Shown: positions 1 through 6,019 of the stretch, in pieces | How the letters are laid out: each line of letters begins with the position of its first letter | Position numbering within the stretch: the first letter of the stretch is position 1 | From: JAJTFW01 sp046160245 | GTDB lineage: Bacteria; Bacteroidota; Bacteroidia; AKYH767-A; OLB10 | Length of the DNA stretch: 8,129 nt | NCBI GenBank assembly: GCA_046160245.1 | Contig: JBJXGU010000256.1 | Location: forward strand, 1 to 8,129 | Direction of reading: 5' to 3' | Program-made: the position numbers and the translations under genes | The notes under the pieces: model-generated | What the model was told of the DNA's origin: nothing | What the model saw: the letters and a program-made list of their open reading frames with translations, nothing else | Databases searched by the model: none

Positions 1-140
1 AGTAACCATCCACCCGCCATAGTGAATTGCCCTAAACTCATTCCTAAATTCCACAGTGGCATCGAAAAAGCAGTTAAGATCACACCGAAAAAAAAGATAG
101 CGGCGCCTACTCTATGAACTATTTTCAATTCGGAATTCAT
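1..140 (-). CDS. N-terminus of a membrane protein, probable O-antigen ligase family (partial)
   Basis: This open frame starts with ATG at 140 and runs off the left edge after 46 codons, so only the N-terminus is visible. It begins with a short polar stretch (MNSELKIVHR), then a hydrophobic helix at about residues 11-31 (GAAIFFFGVILTAFSMPLW), then NLGMSLGQFTMAGGWL, which begins a second hydrophobic segment. The pattern of a first helix ending in a Pro, followed by an MS-GQ segment and a GGWL/NWL turn, resembles the start of Bacteroidota O-antigen ligase/polymerase (Wzy/WaaL-like) proteins, which join or polymerise surface polysaccharide in the inner membrane. That identification rests on a short stretch and is tentative; another polytopic membrane protein is possible. 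It lies 97 nt downstream of the S41 protease on the same strand with no obvious terminator between, so read-through is possible. A one-mismatch -7 box (159-166, TAGTTTAG on the minus strand) could also give it its own promoter. Confidence 0.5.
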   Translation of the reverse strand, partial: MNSELKIVHRVGAAIFFFGVILTAFSMPLWNLGMSLGQFTMAGGWL

Positions 141-237
141 AGAGTCATCGCTACTTTTCTAAACTAAGAATTAGCATACTGAATAATTATACAATTACCA
201 CGAGGAATTAAATTGGATAAGAAAAAATGCTTTGTCA

Positions 238-1920
238 CTATGGCGTATACGATCGACTCAACATCGATTGATACACTTGTGGTGCTTTTAAAGCTTTGAT
301 GGCAGAAAGAATATCGGGATCGTCGTTAAAGCTTGCTTCGATACGACCATTTTGATAGTAGTAGCGAGAAACAATTTCATTTTCTAAAAGTAACTTTACT
401 TCCTGCTTATTTAAGCGAAGATCGGTTGCTTTATCATGGGCCAACACTTTCTCTACCGACTCATACTCTGCTTTAATATGTTCGAAGTACTTTTCCTTTT
501 CGGCTTTTTCTTTTAATTCCTTCAACATGATTTCACTTTCTGTAGTGTATTCATATTCCTTACTGCTTTGCCATTTAATAAAATTTTCGAATTCTTCATC
601 GGTGATGATAAAGTTTTTTGCATCACCAATGGCAGGATGAGAAATTTTATATTCTGTAGCATAATCAAACAATATATAATTATTGATTAAGGATCTGGAG
701 ATGCTACTAATTGTTGGCGACTCCGTAGTAAAATCAGGAGAAATCCCTCCACCATCGAAAACTTTTCGTCCCATCTTCGTTTTAAATTCAGAGATCAATG
801 AATCGGGAACTTTGCCTACACTACCGTCTGGATTGCGATGTGTATAATCGAGTGCTTGGATGCATCTACCACTTGGAATATAATATTTAGCCGTAGTAAT
901 TTTCAATTGTGAATTGTAATTAAGCGGTCGGGTAGTTTGCACCAATCCTTTTCCAAAAGTGCGTTGGCCAATAATGACAGCGCGATCTAAATCTTGCAAA
1001 GCACCGCTTACAATTTCAGCTGCAGATGCAGAACCGCTACTCACCAAAACAACGAGCGGAGTTTTTGTATCTACAGACGGATTCAAAGAACGATATACTT
1101 TATCCCACTCTTTCACTTTTCCTTTAGTACTTACTACTTCCTGACCTTTGTCGACAAATACATTTACAATATTCACAGCTTCATTTAAAAGTCCACCTGG
1201 GTTTCCACGCAGATCCAAAATCAACCCTTTTACTTTTCGTTTATTCACTAAATCCTCTACTGCATGTTTCACTTCTTGTCCGGCATCATCGGTAAAACTT
1301 CCCAGACGTATGTACCCATACTGATCATCCGTTACACCATAATACGGAACATTCTTAATGGTAATTTCTTCGCGCATCAACTTCAATGCAACCAGCTCGG
1401 CAGATCCTTTACGTTCAACTTTTATAGCGATGGGGGTATTCGGTTGCCCTTTTAACATCTTTGAAATTTCATCGTACTTTTTTCCTTTCACAACTTTATC
1501 ATCAATGGCTCGAATGATATCGCCAGCTTGCAATCCTGATTTTTGTGCAGGAAACCCTTCGTACGGATCGGTGATGATCACATCTTCCCCACGTTGTCCA
1601 ATCAATGCCCCAATACCACCGTATTGTCCTGTTGTAATAAAACGATAATCCTCTGCTGCATCTTCAGGAATAAACTGTGTGTACGGATCCAAGCTTTCGA
1701 GCATAGAGTTGATACATTCCTCCACCAACAATTTCGGATCGGTGGGATCAACATAATACACCGTGAGTTCACGAAGCACCGTTGTGAAAATATCGAGGTT
1801 ACGACTGAGCTCGAAGAAATTATCGTTTGCACTTTTAAACGAATACAAACCCATCCCCACCACAAGAGCAAGAATGAACATTCGGAAGCGACGTAAATTT
1901 TTAGAAATTTTTTCTTTCAT
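238..1920 (-). CDS. C-terminal processing peptidase, S41 family (PDZ-containing)
   Basis: A 560-residue serine protease of the CtpA/Prc (tail-specific protease) family, which cleaves proteins near their C-termini in the periplasm. A basic N-terminus followed by a hydrophobic helix at about residues 13-28 looks like an uncleaved signal anchor. Residues 40-95 form the N-terminal helical part (ESLDPYTQFI). A PDZ domain follows at about 98-175 (GGIGALIG, SGLQAGDII). The S41 core is at about 195-400, with LDLRGNPGG at 236-244. The catalytic pair is Ser299 in GSASAAEI and Lys324 in TFGKGLVQ; their 25-residue spacing matches E. coli Prc (S430/K455), and Gln328 is also present. The C-terminal 150 residues are helical and charged, as in Bacteroidota members. 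It is the last gene of the operon, 8 nt after yidD. The frame is intact and the active site complete. The family call is firm; the substrate is unknown. Confidence 0.97.
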   Translation of the reverse strand: MKEKISKNLRRFRMFILALVVGMGLYSFKSANDNFFELSRNLDIFTTVLRELTVYYVDPTDPKLLVEECINSMLESLDPYTQFIPEDAAEDYRFITTGQYGGIGALIGQRGEDVIITDPYEGFPAQKSGLQAGDIIRAIDDKVVKGKKYDEISKMLKGQPNTPIAIKVERKGSAELVALKLMREEITIKNVPYYGVTDDQYGYIRLGSFTDDAGQEVKHAVEDLVNKRKVKGLILDLRGNPGGLLNEAVNIVNVFVDKGQEVVSTKGKVKEWDKVYRSLNPSVDTKTPLVVLVSSGSASAAEIVSGALQDLDRAVIIGQRTFGKGLVQTTRPLNYNSQLKITTAKYYIPSGRCIQALDYTHRNPDGSVGKVPDSLISEFKTKMGRKVFDGGGISPDFTTESPTISSISRSLINNYILFDYATEYKISHPAIGDAKNFIITDEEFENFIKWQSSKEYEYTTESEIMLKELKEKAEKEKYFEHIKAEYESVEKVLAHDKATDLRLNKQEVKLLLENEIVSRYYYQNGRIEASFNDDPDILSAIKALKAPQVYQSMLSRSYTP

Positions 1921-1928
1921 AATTAATA

Positions 1929-2150
1929 TTAGGGAACGGGATCATAACCATGTCCACCCCAAGGGTTACATGATAGAATTCTTTTTATGGCGAGCCATCC
2001 GCCTTTGAAGGGACCATATTTTTTGATGGCATCTGCGCCATATTCCGAACAGGTAGGAGTATAACGGCAGGCAGGTCCTAAATAAGGTGAAATTGCATTT
2101 TTATAGAAAGCAATCAAGGCAAGAAAGAATTTACTTAGTATTTTTTTCAT
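1929..2150 (-). CDS. yidD: Membrane protein insertion efficiency factor YidD
   Basis: A 73-residue protein of the YidD family, a small membrane-associated factor that helps YidC/Sec insert proteins into the inner membrane. The N-terminus is an amphipathic/hydrophobic helix (KKILSKFFLALIAFYKNAISP, residues 2-22). The family signature follows: CRYTPTCSEY (28-37) with Cys28 and Cys34, then GPFKGGWLAIKRILSCNPW (46-64) with Cys61, and the terminal GGHGYDPVP. Length and motifs are typical of a full-length member. Its ATG lies inside the last codons of rnpA, overlapping it by 20 nt in another frame, and its stop is 8 nt before the S41 protease, so translational coupling is likely. rnpA-yidD adjacency is widespread in bacteria, usually with rpmH and yidC nearby; here hemD and an S41 protease flank the pair instead. 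Confidence 0.97.
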   Translation of the reverse strand: MKKILSKFFLALIAFYKNAISPYLGPACRYTPTCSEYGADAIKKYGPFKGGWLAIKRILSCNPWGGHGYDPVP

Positions 2151-2544
2151 GGGCCTGAATAATCTGCTTCAAAAGTAGGATTATTTTCTCTTGAGTAACG
2201 TGGTAATCGAGGGGTGTATTGCACCGAGAAATGAACAATATTGCTAAGCCAATTTTCTTTTGATGGCAGTATTGGATGAGCGCATGTTTATTGATCCGAT
2301 AAGCCTCTCGCATCAGGCGTTTCATTCGGTTGCGATCATGAGCGAACTTCATCGCTCTTTTAGGAGCGGAGACTGCTACTTTAACCGGGAAATCTTCGGC
2401 ATAAGGTTGTGCCATAAAAAGTAATCGAACCTGGCCTCCGTGCAATATTTTCCCTTCTGTGAAAAGTGCATCCAAGATTTTCCTGCTTTTTAACTTTTCG
2501 TTAAACGAGTAAGAATTTGAAGGAAGAGTAGATGAGGTTGTCAT
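2131..2544 (-). CDS. rnpA: Ribonuclease P protein component
   Basis: The small basic protein subunit of RNase P, which binds the catalytic RNA (RnpB) and the 5' leader of pre-tRNAs. From the ATG at 2544 it has 137 residues. Visible hallmarks are the N-terminal FNEKLKSRKILDALFTEGK region (14-32), the central VAVSAPKRAMKFAHDRNRMKR stretch with the RNR motif (R71, N72, R73), and the following REAYR helix. An in-frame TTG at 2559 would add five residues (MPCPV). I chose ATG because it is the stronger start codon and the extra residues add no conserved sequence; neither start has a clear ribosome binding site. The gene follows hemD after about 78 nt that hold a small hairpin, and its 3' end overlaps yidD by 20 nt. 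No TAnnTTTG promoter is visible just upstream, so it is probably transcribed from the operon promoter. Confidence 0.96.
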   Translation of the reverse strand: MTTSSTLPSNSYSFNEKLKSRKILDALFTEGKILHGGQVRLLFMAQPYAEDFPVKVAVSAPKRAMKFAHDRNRMKRLMREAYRINKHALIQYCHQKKIGLAILFISRCNTPLDYHVTQEKIILLLKQIIQAHEKNTK

Positions 2545-2600
2545 GACCGGGCACGGCAATGGGGTTAATAATTAGAAGAGGGCCAGGTTAGGAAAGGGTT

Positions 2601-2617
2601 GCTCAACCGAATTGAGC
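2601..2617 (-). other. Small hairpin in the hemD-rnpA gap
   Basis: A perfect 6-bp inverted repeat, GCTCAA - 5-nt loop - TTGAGC, begins 5 nt after the hemD stop codon on the minus strand. No T-run follows on the transcribed strand, so it is not a normal intrinsic terminator. It could protect a processed 3' end or mark an mRNA cleavage point between hemD and rnpA, or be chance. Confidence 0.35.
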
Positions 2618-2622
2618 GATGG

Positions 2623-3399
2623 TTATTTATTCTTTTTCAAGTAGTTCTCAATGCTCATCGTCATGGATGGGGCTTCGGGAACGGGTGCTTGAATATCGAG
2701 ACGGAGATTTGCCTCTACAACGGCTTGAGATGTTTGCGATCCGAAAGCTGCAATGAGGGTGGTGTTTTGCTTAAAGTCGGGGAAGTTTTTGAAGAGAGAA
2801 GTGACTCCTGCTGGACTAAAGAACACCAACATATCGTACTTCACATCCGCCAAATCACTAAGATCGGAACAAACCGTTCGGTAGATAGTTGACTTGGTGA
2901 ACATAATACCGTGCGCATTTAAGGCATCAGCAATTTCTTCTTTGGCGATATCGGAGCAAGGCAATAAAAATCTTTCTTTCTTATGCTTCTTAAGTACTTC
3001 TAATAAATCGTTAATATTTTGCTTGCCGCTAAAAATTTTACGCTTGCGAAAAGTGATGTACTTCTGTAAATAAAATGCAGTTGACTCCGAGATACAAAAA
3101 TACTTCAGCTCCTCCATATTCGTGATACGCATTTCATTGCATATACGAAAGAAGTGATCGGCCGCGTGGCGGCTGGTCAAGATGACAGCGGTGTGGTCGG
3201 GAATGTTTATTCTGTCCTTGCGAAAATCTTTAGCAGCAATTCCCTCTACGTGTATAAAGGGTCTGAAATCGATTTTCAGGTTGTACTTCTTCGCAAGATC
3301 GTAATAAGGCGACTTCTCTGACTCTGGCTTCGGCTGTGTTACTAGTATGGACTTTACTTTCAAGGGTCGTTGATAAATGGGGTAATTTCCAAACTTCAT
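2623..3399 (-). CDS. hemD: Uroporphyrinogen-III synthase family protein
   Basis: A 258-residue HemD-family protein. The family converts hydroxymethylbilane to uroporphyrinogen III, inverting ring D while closing the macrocycle, in the cytoplasm. HemD is poorly conserved, but the usual landmarks are here: VKSILVTQPKPESEKSPYYDL near the N-terminus (15-35), LTSRHAADHFF (74-84), the second-domain FFSPAGVTSLF (193-203), AFGSQTSQAV (218-227) and the terminal APSMTMSIENYL (243-254). These give the two-lobed alpha/beta fold expected. The first 13 residues (MKFGNYPIYQRPL) precede the conserved core and may be an extension or a start-site error; an in-frame TTG at codon 13 is the alternative. It begins 11 nt after DUF4271, so the two are co-transcribed. 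No other tetrapyrrole gene is in the window, which leaves open whether it serves haem synthesis. The family is secure, the cellular role less so. Confidence 0.88.
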   Translation of the reverse strand: MKFGNYPIYQRPLKVKSILVTQPKPESEKSPYYDLAKKYNLKIDFRPFIHVEGIAAKDFRKDRINIPDHTAVILTSRHAADHFFRICNEMRITNMEELKYFCISESTAFYLQKYITFRKRKIFSGKQNINDLLEVLKKHKKERFLLPCSDIAKEEIADALNAHGIMFTKSTIYRTVCSDLSDLADVKYDMLVFFSPAGVTSLFKNFPDFKQNTTLIAAFGSQTSQAVVEANLRLDIQAPVPEAPSMTMSIENYLKKNK

Positions 3400-3410
3400 T
3401 CGTCATTGCA

Positions 3411-4301
3411 CTACATCCCGGTCATTTTCCAAATGATCAGTAGAGGGGCGATTTCGAATGCGCAAAGGTACAAAAACAAATAAAATAGTGAGAAGCCCGG
3501 AATACCGATCCAAATTCCAATAGCTCGGACCAGTCGGTATGCAAAAAGTAACGCTATAATCCCTAAAGCAATTAATAGTATCCAAGAGCGATATTGGAAG
3601 GGTCCGTAGGCCAGTAAGATATTGATTGGCAATAACAAAAGTCCAATCATCATGATCATTAAAAAGACATTAAAAATGTATAAAGCGACTGGTTTTTCAA
3701 GGTCAAATACTGTGCTTAGGAATCTCAATAGAATCATTTTTACCGAATAGGCAACCGCCACGCAAAGCGATAAAAAGACAAATCGGATGAGTCCACCTTG
3801 CAAAACGCCCATATCCCAATCCAAAAAAATGCTAATTTGATACAAGAATAATCCCATCAACATATACGAAATAATCGATAATATGAGGGACGCACGTTGT
3901 AGCAATACGCTTTCATCCCGAACAATTTGGTTGGTAGTGGTAAGGTTATAATATGAAGTATAAAGTTGACGGAAGATGCGATAATAGAAGAATCGAAACC
4001 AAGTAAATAAGGCGACCAAAACGATTAAAGAAATCGTGAACCAATCGCCAATTTCGTTGGTGAGTGGCTGGGCGTTGGGATGTTGGGGGCGCAGTAAATG
4101 GCCTTGAAAAATGCGTGGCCCTTGTAACGATTTAGAAACCTGAACAACAGAATCTTCCTTTGCTAGAGGGATAGATTCCTCTTCATCCTGAAAGCGAAAA
4201 ACATTTTTAACAGGAGCTGCACCCGAATCTACAGTCAAACCTCCCGACACTGTTTGTGTGAGATGGGTTGTTGTATCCTGCTCTGTTTTAAATTCCTTCA
4301 T
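3411..4301 (-). CDS. DUF4271 domain-containing integral membrane protein
   Basis: A protein of unknown function, 296 residues from the ATG at 4301 (a GTG one codon upstream at 4304 is also possible). Residue numbers here count from the GTG. The first 85 or so residues are hydrophilic and low in order (TEQDTTTHLTQT, DEEESIPLAKED) with no signal peptide. They are followed by about six hydrophobic helices near 87-107, 137-157, 172-195, 205-232, 238-258 and 268-292. Aromatic-rich loops (FRFFYYRIFRQLYTSYYN, 103-120) sit between helices 1 and 2. The layout and position directly upstream of hemD match the DUF4271 family, which I know only from Bacteroidota. It is the first gene of the five-gene operon, and a good promoter lies just upstream. 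No catalytic motif is visible, and I do not assign an activity. Possible roles, purely inferred from neighbours, include membrane biogenesis or tetrapyrrole handling. Confidence 0.87.
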   Translation of the reverse strand: MKEFKTEQDTTTHLTQTVSGGLTVDSGAAPVKNVFRFQDEEESIPLAKEDSVVQVSKSLQGPRIFQGHLLRPQHPNAQPLTNEIGDWFTISLIVLVALFTWFRFFYYRIFRQLYTSYYNLTTTNQIVRDESVLLQRASLILSIISYMLMGLFLYQISIFLDWDMGVLQGGLIRFVFLSLCVAVAYSVKMILLRFLSTVFDLEKPVALYIFNVFLMIMMIGLLLLPINILLAYGPFQYRSWILLIALGIIALLFAYRLVRAIGIWIGIPGFSLFYLFLYLCAFEIAPLLIIWKMTGM

Positions 4302-4317
4302 CACGTTGAATAATGCA

Positions 4318-4352
4318 CAAACTTAAAAATTATACCGACGCTACATATCAAA
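4318..4352 (-). promoter_or_regulatory. Bacteroidota-type promoter for the DUF4271 operon
   Basis: On the minus strand a -33 TTTG (4349-4352) and an exact -7 TAAGTTTG (4318-4325, consensus TAnnTTTG) are separated by 23 nt, within the 17-23 nt described for Flavobacterium promoters. Transcription would begin near 4312, leaving a leader of only about ten bases before the ATG. It is the best promoter match I found and probably drives the whole operon. Confidence 0.6.
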
Positions 4353-4401
4353 TAGTTCCATCAAATTGGTTTTATCCATGACAGAGGGGATCGATTAGGA
4401 T

Positions 4402-4422
4402 ACAAGAAATAAATTTTCTTGT
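4402..4422 (-). terminator. Possible weak terminator or hairpin downstream of the YceI gene
   Basis: A perfect 8-bp inverted repeat, ACAAGAAA - TAAAT - TTTCTTGT, lies about 50 nt beyond the YceI stop codon and upstream of the DUF4271 promoter. The stem is AT-rich and no clean T-run follows on the minus strand, so termination strength is doubtful. Its position between two transcription units fits a terminator; an operator or chance palindrome is also possible. Confidence 0.35.
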
Positions 4423-4472
4423 CTGTTGATGGTTGATTAAGTCAATAAACCCATCTCCCCGAAAAATGAAAT

Positions 4473-5036
4473 TTACTTTTTAACGTAAGGAATAAAATCG
4501 CATTCTAAATTGACACGAATCACTTCGGCGATATTCTTTGTCACGACTTTGGGAATTCTAATTTTATAATCAACCAAAGTGATATCAAAGACAACTACTA
4601 AATTGATTTTTTCGCCAACAATTTTCAATGTCCCTTTCTCTGTAATTTCCCGAGTGACCCCATGCAATTCAAAAGTTCCGGTAGCGGTAACAGAGGCCAC
4701 GGTATCGCGCGACCAATCCAATGTTTCATTAATAACACCTTTGAAAGTAGCTTTAGGATATTTTTCTGACTCCACATACTTCTCATTAAAATGTTCTTCC
4801 ATGAGCGATTTATCAAACTTAAAAGTACGCATGGGAACATTAAATTGAATTTTGTTTGAACCCGTTGTTAACACCGATGTCATACTTTGGGATTTGGCTT
4901 CAATATTTTCTAATGGAGTTTCACTAAAAAAATGAGCCATCGCTCCCGTTGCCAAAAATACTTTTTGCGCTATAACGGTTTGGACTATACTTAGAAATAA
5001 AGTGGTTACTAAAATACTTTTTACTTTGTTATTCAT
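4473..5036 (-). CDS. YceI family secreted protein
   Basis: A 187-residue protein of the YceI/polyisoprenoid-binding lipocalin-like family. The N-terminus is a classical signal peptide: basic NNKVK, a hydrophobic core (SILVTTLFLSIVQT), and a likely cleavage after VIA at residue 23. The mature part, about 25-185, is rich in alternating beta strands and carries the family pattern: FNVPMRTFKF (65-74), LMEEHFNEKYVESEKYPKAT (78-97), then TGTFELHGVTREITEKGTL (119-137). E. coli YceI and Thermus TT1927b bind polyisoprenoid-type lipids in a beta-barrel; here the ligand is unknown. Expected location is the periplasm or outside the cell. No lipobox Cys follows the signal peptide. It lies 104 nt after the DUF218 gene on the same strand and is separated from DUF4271 by a gap with its own promoter, so it is a separate unit. 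A one-mismatch -7 box (GAAATTTG on the minus strand, 5041-5048) lies 4 nt before the ATG. Confidence 0.93.
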   Translation of the reverse strand: MNNKVKSILVTTLFLSIVQTVIAQKVFLATGAMAHFFSETPLENIEAKSQSMTSVLTTGSNKIQFNVPMRTFKFDKSLMEEHFNEKYVESEKYPKATFKGVINETLDWSRDTVASVTATGTFELHGVTREITEKGTLKIVGEKINLVVVFDITLVDYKIRIPKVVTKNIAEVIRVNLECDFIPYVKK

Positions 5037-5040
5037 AAAT

Positions 5041-5048
5041 CAAATTTC
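5041..5048 (-). promoter_or_regulatory. Candidate -7 box for the YceI gene
   Basis: GAAATTTG on the minus strand differs from TAnnTTTG at the first base only and ends 4 nt before the YceI start codon. No TTG/TTTG is seen at the correct distance upstream, so this is weak. The gap 5037-5140 also holds two short palindromes, ATTGCAAT (5079-5086) and ATTCA-CAT-TGAAT (5102-5114), of unknown meaning. Confidence 0.22.
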
Positions 5049-5140
5049 ATATACAACAATCCCATTTTGTGTCTGAGGATTGCAATAATAAAGATACGGC
5101 CATTCACATTGAATATCAAGTTTGCCTTTAAAAATTCACG

Positions 5141-5866
5141 CTATATCCATCCTCGCAACTGATACCAAGCCAATCCAATCAATTCTCGATAACAGATCAC
5201 TTGATAACGCAAATGATTCCAGAATTGGTATCTCAACTGCAAACTCCCCCCTACTTCGGGTAGAGGAACATTATTTCCTCCTAAATTACTATCCTTATAA
5301 CCAAGATCTATGGGCCCTATTGCATTCCATGTTGGAATACCTCCCAATTGCTGAAAGCCCAATTTTTTAAAAGTGAGAATGGATCTTCGCATATGTTCTG
5401 GAGAAGTAATAAGAACACAACGTTGTTTTTCTGCTCCCGGTAAAATACGCATTACTTCCATTCCTTCTTCTCTTGTATTTTTACCTTTTATTTCAAGTAG
5501 AATCTTGGTACTATCCACACCACGAATCATCAAATCTTTTCGGATCCCCCATGCATCACTAAGTTCAAGTCGAATACAAGCAGCGGCAGGTTGTGTGATG
5601 ATGACAGTTGCAGATGGATTTTTCTTCCAAGTTTCAGCAGCATACCAAGAACGAATTAATGAGGACTCACCCGGATACCCAACACCGCCCATAATAATTA
5701 TGCATTGAGGTTGAAAATGGAATTCACTTTTACTGGTTCCCAACCAATGATACAGGTAATAAGGACCTGTAGTAAATGCAAAAAGAATTACCAAAATTAA
5801 AAAACTAGAAAAACTGATAAAAAGGATTTTACCACATCTTATGATTTTCTGTTTCCAATTTTTCAT
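5141..5866 (-). CDS. YdcF/SanA/ElyC family protein (DUF218)
   Basis: A 241-residue membrane-anchored protein of the DUF218 family, whose members (SanA, ElyC, YdcF in E. coli) are linked to envelope integrity and peptidoglycan or lipid-carrier metabolism without a firmly established reaction. A basic N-terminus (KNWKQKIIRCGK) leads into one transmembrane helix at about 13-36, placing the domain on the periplasmic side. The DUF218 fold covers about 53-225: IIIMGGVGYPGESSLIRSW (56-74), the conserved NTREEGMEVMRIL block (130-142), and VLITSPEHMRRSILTFKKLGF (151-171), the last matching the LVTS-x-HMxRA signature with His158 and Arg160/161. The C-terminus ends in an aromatic, possibly membrane-associated helix (YQVICYRELIGLAWYQL). 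It is the first gene of a possible two-gene unit with YceI and is divergent from the M1 lipoprotein gene. An exact -7 box (5872-5879) lies 5 nt before the ATG. Confidence 0.9.
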   Translation of the reverse strand: MKNWKQKIIRCGKILFISFSSFLILVILFAFTTGPYYLYHWLGTSKSEFHFQPQCIIIMGGVGYPGESSLIRSWYAAETWKKNPSATVIITQPAAACIRLELSDAWGIRKDLMIRGVDSTKILLEIKGKNTREEGMEVMRILPGAEKQRCVLITSPEHMRRSILTFKKLGFQQLGGIPTWNAIGPIDLGYKDSNLGGNNVPLPEVGGSLQLRYQFWNHLRYQVICYRELIGLAWYQLRGWI

Positions 5867-5871
5867 CCGTA

Positions 5872-5879
5872 CAAAAATA
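5872..5879 (-). promoter_or_regulatory. -7 promoter box for the DUF218 gene, next to the start codon
   Basis: On the minus strand TATTTTTG matches TAnnTTTG exactly and ends 5 nt before the ATG, so transcription would begin at or next to the start codon. No good -33 TTG is visible 17-23 nt upstream, so confidence is moderate. It sits in the 153-nt divergent gap 5867-6019, which holds no convincing gene. Confidence 0.42.
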
Positions 5880-6004
5880 CATGAATTGCTTGAAGCATTT
5901 AATAAATAGATGGAGAAATTGGGATGATTCTCGATTCAGTACTAACGTTTGTCGAAAAAACAGATTCGATTACATAAGAATTAACTATTTTACAAGAGAT
6001 CTAT

Positions 6005-6012
6005 TACCTTCG
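6005..6012 (+). promoter_or_regulatory. -7 promoter box for the M1 aminopeptidase gene
   Basis: TACCTTCG differs from TAnnTTTG at one base and ends 7 nt before the ATG at 6020. TTAA at 5981-5984 is a poor -33 candidate with 20-nt spacing. The predicted RNA start is about 6018, giving an almost leaderless mRNA. Confidence 0.42.
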
Positions 6013-6019
6013 CATCATT

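Noticed and set aside
1543..1896. Plus-strand open frame of 117 codons antisense to the S41 protease gene
   Set aside because: It lies wholly inside a confidently identified gene on the other strand and its translation has no recognisable domain or protein-like composition. The same applies to plus-strand frames at 959-1188, 1264-1648 and 1763-2008.
2545..2559. TTG start for rnpA, adding five residues
   Set aside because: ATG at 2544 keeps the entire conserved domain, and no ribosome binding site favours the TTG.
2599..2892. Plus-strand open frame of 97 codons antisense to hemD
   Set aside because: Contained almost entirely in the hemD coding region, rich in Cys/Arg/Gly as antisense frames tend to be, with no promoter or family match.
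5373..5708. Plus-strand open frame of 111 codons antisense to the DUF218 gene
   Set aside because: The DUF218 motifs on the minus strand establish the real frame; the plus-strand product is Ser/Arg/Pro-rich without any motif.
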